Source: Candidatus Atribacteria bacterium (GTDB lineage: Bacteria; Atribacterota; Atribacteria; Atribacterales; JASGLU01). From it: a stretch of DNA of 34,004 bases. The position numbers and the translations under genes are program-made. The DNA is taken from positions 1-34,004 of the forward strand of contig JASGLU010000019.1 in NCBI GenBank assembly GCA_030156825.1, given 5' to 3'. This document shows, piece by piece, positions 30,497-34,004 of the stretch; position 1 is the first letter of the stretch; each line of letters begins with the position of its first letter. The notes under the pieces are model-generated. The model worked only from the letters and a program-made list of their open reading frames with translations. It was not told where the DNA came from and searched no databases.

Positions 30497-30976
30497 TTGA
30501 AAGTGGGGATTCTTTCCGATAGTCACGATAATTTGACTAACTTAAAAAAAGCTTTAGGACTGTTTGAGCGAGAAAGAGTCGATTTGGTACTTCATGGTGG
30601 TGATTATGTGGCCCCTTTTTCAGTGGGGCCGTTGGCCGCCCTTACTGTTCCTTGGTGGGGAGTTCTGGGAAATAATGATGGAGAAGTAGTAGGAATTTTC
30701 CAAAAATCTGATAAAAAGATTTCACTTCCTTTTTTGGACAAAGAGGTGCAAGGATATCGAATTTGGCTTTCTCACTATCCTCAGCCAGCTGAGCTGGCTT
30801 TCCAGAGCGATAAATATCAGCTGGTAGTTTATGGCCATACCCATCGGGCGCTGATAGAGAGGGAGGGTAACTCTTTTCTGATTAATCCGGGGGAGACTTG
30901 TGGTCTTCTTAGTGGGAGATCTACGGTGGCGATATGTGACCTTACCGAAAAAGTAGCCAAAATTTTGGATATTTGA
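30497..30976 (+). CDS. MJ0936/YfcE-type metallophosphodiesterase
   Basis: A 159-residue calcineurin-like metallophosphoesterase of the MJ0936/YfcE family, a small cytoplasmic enzyme that hydrolyses phosphodiesters with two metals. Metal motifs in order: SDSHDN (Asp, His), HGGDYV (Asp), GNNDGE (Asn), SHYPQP (His) and YGHTHR (His, His), followed by LINPGE. The natural substrate is not known for most members. It starts at TTG behind AAGGGGG. It sits 14 bases after the nitroreductase gene and 36 bases before phoU. Confidence 0.9.
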   Translation: MKVGILSDSHDNLTNLKKALGLFERERVDLVLHGGDYVAPFSVGPLAALTVPWWGVLGNNDGEVVGIFQKSDKKISLPFLDKEVQGYRIWLSHYPQPAELAFQSDKYQLVVYGHTHRALIEREGNSFLINPGETCGLLSGRSTVAICDLTEKVAKILDI

Positions 30977-30978
30977 TT

Positions 30979-30984
30979 TATAAT
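30979..30984 (+). promoter_or_regulatory. Candidate -10 box before phoU
   Basis: A perfect TATAAT directly after the phosphodiesterase stop and about 30 bases before phoU. There is no clear -35 box, so this is weak support for an internal promoter. Confidence 0.28.
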
Positions 30985-31012
30985 AACAAAAAGGTTTTCA
31001 GGGGGAAATTGG

Positions 31013-31675
31013 ATGGAAGTTATTCGGGGGTTTTTTCATCAGCAATTACTTGAGCTTCAAGAAGATTTATTAAACATGACTCAATCGGCTAAGAAAATGT
31101 TGCAAATGGCTATTGACTCTTTGAAAGAAAGAGACGTAGATAAAGCCAGAGAAGTAATTGTTCTGGACGATATAGTGGATGATTATAATTTTAAAATTGA
31201 GGAAAAATGTTTACGTTTGATTGCTTTGCAACAGCCGGTAGCTAAGGATTTGCGAGTAATAGCTGGAATTTTGAAAATTATTACCGATGTAGAGCGGATT
31301 GGTGATTATTCAATCGATATTGCAAAGTTTAGTATCCGTTTGGCAGACAAACCATTGTTTAAGCCCTTGGTGGATTTGCCAAAGATGGCCGATGTTGTGA
31401 TAAGAATGTTGGAAGAAACGGCAGCTGCTTTTGTGCAAAAGGACCTGAGTGTGGTGGAAAAGGTAATCGAAGATGATGACCGGGTAGATGCTCTTTATCG
31501 ATCTTTGCATGAGGAAATAGTTTTAAATATTGAAAGGGATCCATCCGTTGCTCGTCAAGCTATTTGGATTTTGATGATTGCTCGGTATCTGGAACGAATC
31601 GGTGATCATATTACTAATGTTACTGAGCGGATCTATTATATGGAAACCGGAGAAATGATTGAATTGCATCAATAA
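31013..31675 (+). CDS. phoU: PhoU phosphate-signalling accessory protein
   Basis: A 220-residue all-helical protein with the two repeated three-helix PhoU domains. First half: LLNMTQSAKKMLQMAIDSLKERD ... QQPVAKDLRVIAGILKIITDVERIGDYSIDIAKFS. Second half: IEDDDRVDALYRSLHEEIVL ... ARYLERIGDHITNVTERIYYMETGE. The acidic ExxxDxxER/ERIGD clusters bind metals. PhoU usually modulates the Pst phosphate importer and its histidine kinase, or other phosphate transport, but no pst or pho genes are in the window. It starts at ATG with an AGGGGG site. The pyruvate-kinase-domain gene follows after 29 bases. Confidence 0.93.
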   Translation: MEVIRGFFHQQLLELQEDLLNMTQSAKKMLQMAIDSLKERDVDKAREVIVLDDIVDDYNFKIEEKCLRLIALQQPVAKDLRVIAGILKIITDVERIGDYSIDIAKFSIRLADKPLFKPLVDLPKMADVVIRMLEETAAAFVQKDLSVVEKVIEDDDRVDALYRSLHEEIVLNIERDPSVARQAIWILMIARYLERIGDHITNVTERIYYMETGEMIELHQ

Positions 31676-31704
31676 ATTGCATCAGCGGAAAGGGGAAGTT
31701 TAAT

Positions 31705-32292
31705 TTGGAAACAGAAGTGGAAAAAAAAGAAATATTTTATTTTTCAAAGGCGGGCAAAGAAAACACTTCTTTCACTCTGGATTTAGCTGTAGAGAGAGGA
31801 AAAGCAGCCGATATACCTTTTATAGTGGTGGCTACCAGGTCAGGGGAGACTGCTTTTTTACTGGCGGATAAGGCGAAAAAAGCTGGGTATAACGGTTCCC
31901 TGGTGGCGGTGACTTACCATGCTGGGTTTTTGGGGGAGGACCGTCTTTCTCTTCCGCCATCCAAAAAGGAAGAACTGGAAAAACTGGGGGTAACAGTAGT
32001 TATCTCTTCTCATGCTCTAAGTGGGGTCAATCGTTCTTTTCGCCAGAAGTTTGGTGGAGTGAGTATACCGGAAGTGATTGCCGAGAGCTATCGCCGTATT
32101 TCTGAGGGCTTCAAGGTAGCTATAGAAATAGCCATTATGGCAGCAGACGGAGGGGCTATCCCTACCGATAGAGAGGTTATTTCTTTAGGGGGAACCGGTC
32201 GAGGGGTAGACACTGGTTTAGTAATAAAAGCAGCTCATCAGAATTCCTTCTTTGACTTAAAAGTCAAAGAGATTTTTTGTTATCCTAAATAA
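31705..32292 (+). CDS. Stand-alone pyruvate kinase C-terminal (alpha/beta) domain protein
   Basis: A 195-residue protein similar to the C-terminal allosteric domain of pyruvate kinase (Pfam PK_C, PF02887) without the catalytic barrel. Seen: FTLDLAVERGKAADIPFIVVATRSGETAFLLADKAKKAGYNGSLVAVTYHAGF, then ELEKLGVTVVISSHALSGV, and EIAIMAADGGAIPTDREVISLGGTGRGVDTGLVIKAAHQNSFFDLKVKEIFCYPK. The last part matches stand-alone members and is not part of canonical pyruvate kinase. In pyruvate kinase this domain binds effectors such as phosphosugars, so a phospho-ligand sensor role is conceivable beside phoU. No enzyme activity can be claimed. It starts at TTG behind AAAGGGGAAG. Confidence 0.78.
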   Translation: METEVEKKEIFYFSKAGKENTSFTLDLAVERGKAADIPFIVVATRSGETAFLLADKAKKAGYNGSLVAVTYHAGFLGEDRLSLPPSKKEELEKLGVTVVISSHALSGVNRSFRQKFGGVSIPEVIAESYRRISEGFKVAIEIAIMAADGGAIPTDREVISLGGTGRGVDTGLVIKAAHQNSFFDLKVKEIFCYPK

Positions 32293-32326
32293 GCAATAAA
32301 ATTTAAAACAAGAAGGGAGGAAGAAA

Positions 32327-32767
32327 GTGGTGGCTACTACTTTTAAAGTTAGTGGAAAATGGTCAAGTTGTTTACGGGTTGATACTCAGGTTAGGGACTT
32401 TAGTTTGAGTTTTGATGAACCTGAAACTTTAGGGGGGAAGGATTCTGCTCCTAACCCGGTGGAAGGTTTGCTGGCTTCTTTGGCTGGATGTCTGGGTATT
32501 GTTACTTGTGTGGTAGCACAAGAGAAAAAGTTGCCGATCGAAGGAATAGAAATAGAAACCGAGGGAGACCTTGACCCTCGAGGATTTATGGGGCAATATC
32601 AGGAAGTCAGACCTGGGTTTTTGGCCGTTCGGTACAAAGTGAAGGTAAAAGGCAATTTAAGTGATAAGCAGCTTGAGGAGCTTTACCAGGAAGTTGAAAA
32701 TCGGTGTCCGGTTTCGGATACTATAAAGAACGGAACCATGGTAGAAGGGAAAGTTGAACTGAGTTAG
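32327..32767 (+). CDS. OsmC/Ohr-family thiol peroxidase-like protein
   Basis: A 146-residue protein of the OsmC family, which reduces organic peroxides with a pair of cysteines. Both are present: Cys54 (LLASLAGCLGIVTCVVAQ) and Cys127 (ENRCPVSDTI). NPVEGLLASLAGC is the usual helix start. Members of this YhfA-like branch are less well characterised than Ohr, and a substrate is not assigned. It starts at GTG 32327 or GTG 32330, both behind GGGAGG. It is the last gene of the plus-strand run and is followed by a strong bidirectional terminator. Confidence 0.88.
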   Translation: MVATTFKVSGKWSSCLRVDTQVRDFSLSFDEPETLGGKDSAPNPVEGLLASLAGCLGIVTCVVAQEKKLPIEGIEIETEGDLDPRGFMGQYQEVRPGFLAVRYKVKVKGNLSDKQLEELYQEVENRCPVSDTIKNGTMVEGKVELS

Positions 32768-32872
32768 AAAAAGTTGGGGTCAGTTAGAACCCAATCGAAC
32801 TTGAGTTGACTAAAATCGGATGCCGAAATCAGGAAATAATTATCACCGATAAAAGGAGAGTCAACACTCTAT

Positions 32873-32906
32873 CCAAAAAGGCCGGGAATGCTCCCGGCCT
32901 TTTTGG
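32873..32906. terminator. Bidirectional intrinsic terminator
   Basis: CCAAAAAGGCCGGGA (32873-32887), loop ATGC, TCCCGGCCTTTTTGG (32892-32906): a perfect 15-bp stem with A-runs upstream and T-runs downstream on either strand. It sits between the convergent OsmC gene (plus) and lipoprotein gene (minus) and can end both transcripts. Confidence 0.93.
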
Positions 32907-32923
32907 TAAGTGGTTATTAGTTA

Positions 32924-33688
32924 TTATGGAGCAACTGTTACTTGGATTGTGGTGGGAAGAGCCATAGGATTGCCAGCTTGATCGGTTATACCCATGGCTG
33001 GATGTGGAACAAACACTACCTGAAGAATTTCTCCAGTTATCAGCTGGTCAGCTGTCCAGTCCCCGGTGAGAGTAACTGTTTGGTTGTCTCCTCCTAGCCC
33101 GATTTGAGTTAAGGTGAAGTTACCACCAAGAGGTAGAACCATACTAACCGCCCAGTATCCAGGTACAGTAAATAGGTTTATATCGCTTACTTCGATTGGT
33201 TCATTGAAACTAACAGTGATGGTGGGAGCTTCTCCCAGGGGGGAGTCAGGCTTGGCTGACCCTGATAGCAGGTAGGGAGGAGTTCCGTCTACTATTACTG
33301 AGAAGACAACGGGGTCGCTTTCTTCAAGGGCCGGGTCTTTAGCGGTAAATTGAAAATCAAAGGTCCCCTCGGTAGCACCGATGACCCAAGCCCAGGTAAA
33401 GCGGCCGGCGCCATCGGTGGCAGTAGTGTCGAAAACTTCTCCTTCTTGGTATACTCGGATGGTAACGTTGGCTGGTCCCTGGCCAGTAAAAGTTACTGTT
33501 AACCCTGGTCTTACCCGATCCCCGCTTTCAAGGTTTCTTGTCCCGTCAGATATGGTAATTAGTTGAGGCGATTGAGTTTGGTTCGGAGGTGGTGAGGGTG
33601 AGGGACCAGGCGGAGTACCAGCGCACCCTGTGAGGAAAACTAAACTAGCTAATGAAAAAACGCAAATAACCAAAAGTAATCTTTTCAT
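32924..33688 (-). CDS. Lipoprotein with Ig-like/SwmB-type domains
   Basis: A 254-residue exported lipoprotein. The signal peptide MKRLLLVICVFSLASLVFLTGC carries the lipobox LTGC, so Cys22 would be lipidated. A Pro/Ser-rich linker (GTPPGPSPSPPPNQTQSP) follows, then two beta-rich domains. About 45-135 is Ig-like (VTIRVYQEGEVFDTTATDGAGRFTWAWVIGATEG). About 138-254 has the SwmB/Big_5-like pattern (PTITVSFNEPIEVSD ... ITDQAGNPMALPTTIQVTV). Such modules usually mediate adhesion or surface display; the target is unknown. ATG behind AAGGAGG. It has its own promoter, is alone on the minus strand here, and shares a terminator with the OsmC gene. Confidence 0.85.
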   Translation of the reverse strand: MKRLLLVICVFSLASLVFLTGCAGTPPGPSPSPPPNQTQSPQLITISDGTRNLESGDRVRPGLTVTFTGQGPANVTIRVYQEGEVFDTTATDGAGRFTWAWVIGATEGTFDFQFTAKDPALEESDPVVFSVIVDGTPPYLLSGSAKPDSPLGEAPTITVSFNEPIEVSDINLFTVPGYWAVSMVLPLGGNFTLTQIGLGGDNQTVTLTGDWTADQLITGEILQVVFVPHPAMGITDQAGNPMALPTTIQVTVAP

Positions 33689-33721
33689 AACTTATCCTCC
33701 TTGCAAAAACTTGTTGACTGA

Positions 33722-33727
33722 ATTATA
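33722..33727 (-). promoter_or_regulatory. Candidate -10 box of the lipoprotein gene
   Basis: On the minus strand TATAAT, preceded by TTGTGG, lies about 35 bases upstream of the ATG. No good -35 hexamer at 16-18 bases; TTCAGA at 15 bases is weak. Confidence 0.4.
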
Positions 33728-33896
33728 CCACAATTTTTTCATTCTGAATAAGGCGATATATCGGTAGAACCCCTCGAGGTGACAGATGGTGGTTGTTGTG
33801 ATGACAGAAAAAGAAGGGGGTTGATAAGGGGGGTTTATCCTATAGTTCTGCGCCATAAAAAAACCACGGGTTCCAACAAACCTTCTGCCTTTTTCT

Positions 33897-33925
33897 CTCC
33901 TGGTATTTTTTCAAACTGCCAGGAG
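33897..33925. other. Stem-loop near the right edge
   Basis: CTCCTGG (33897-33903) and CCAGGAG (33919-33925) form a perfect 7-bp stem around a 15-base loop with a T-run. It is close to the hairpin at 33947-33970. Neither is recognised as a known RNA. Confidence 0.4.
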
Positions 33926-33946
33926 CTTCAGAGCTGAACTTTGGTC

Positions 33947-33970
33947 CTCCTCAAGAAGAACTTCGAGGAG
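33947..33970. other. Second stem-loop near the right edge
   Basis: CTCCTCAAG (33947-33955), loop AAGAA, then CTT-c-GAGGAG (33961-33970) with one bulged C: a 9-bp stem. TCTCTTTTAC follows on the plus strand, which is not a full T-run, so it is at most a weak terminator. Confidence 0.45.
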
Positions 33971-34004
33971 TCTCTTTTACAAGATTACCTCTTTTTTTCA
34001 GCTC

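Larger units (their letters stand above)
33689..34004. other. Gene-free right edge with promoter and stem-loops
   Basis: No gene is supported. Besides the lipoprotein -10 box it holds a G-run segment, GGGGGTTGATAAGGGGGG, at 33816-33833 and two stem-loops at 33897-33970. It runs to the window edge, so it may be the upstream part of a gene outside. Confidence 0.6.

Noticed and set aside
33840-34004. tRNA or other structured RNA gene at the right edge
   Set aside because: No acceptor/anticodon pattern or CCA context is found; the hairpins do not form a cloverleaf.

Overview
The window looks like chromosomal DNA of an anaerobic, possibly thermophilic, bacterium with two membranes. It is moderately AT-rich, densely packed, and uses GTG and TTG starts freely behind strong GGAGG-type ribosome binding sites. 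Both ABC solute-binding proteins have ordinary type-I signal peptides with no lipobox cysteine, so they are probably free in a periplasm, which favours a diderm. Several families are ones usually met in archaea and deep-branching anaerobic bacteria: DUF763, adenosine-specific kinase, a stand-alone pyruvate-kinase C-terminal domain and an AsnRS with a short OB domain. A lineage such as Atribacterota, Thermotogota or a related phylum is possible, but this is an inference and there is no rRNA gene to test it. No tRNA, CRISPR array, phage or insertion sequence was found.

Layout. Bases 1-583 hold no gene but contain a tandem 87-bp repeat with paired hairpins. Next come cheW and a chemoreceptor with an extracytoplasmic CZB-type zinc domain. 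Facing them is an XRE repressor and ImmA/IrrE metalloprotease pair with its own promoter and a palindrome over that promoter. From about 4.35 kb a strong promoter drives livK-livG-livF-livH-livM (branched-chain amino acid type ABC importer), a creatininase-family amidohydrolase, asparaginyl-tRNA synthetase and a 7TM-GGDEF diguanylate cyclase. From 12.8 to 20.5 kb lies a sugar block: manC, a cupin phosphomannose-isomerase-like protein, a ribose-type ABC importer (ATPase, permease, binding protein), a terminator, and an L-fuculokinase-like FGGY kinase.

On the minus strand, 24.0 down to 20.5 kb, five close-packed genes form a probable operon: phenylacetate-CoA ligase family, double-ACT protein, a variant SDR, bacteriohemerythrin and a C_GCAxxG_C_C protein. 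From 24.1 to 32.8 kb on the plus strand is a long close-packed run: ccdA, a ParB-fold protein, a SERCA-like calcium ATPase, adenosine-specific kinase, DUF763, nitroreductase, MJ0936/YfcE-type phosphodiesterase, phoU, a pyruvate-kinase C-domain protein and an OsmC protein. It ends at a symmetrical bidirectional terminator shared with a convergent Ig-like lipoprotein gene. The last 316 bases hold that gene's promoter and two unexplained stem-loops.

No single element is clearly a new biological system. The best leads are the cupin isomerase/ABC/FucK sugar route, the PaaK-ACT-SDR-hemerythrin-C_GCAxxG operon, the ParB-fold/Ca-ATPase/adenosine-kinase overlap set, the periplasmic CZB receptor, and the repressor-protease switch. 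All functions come from reading motifs by eye; no database search was run.
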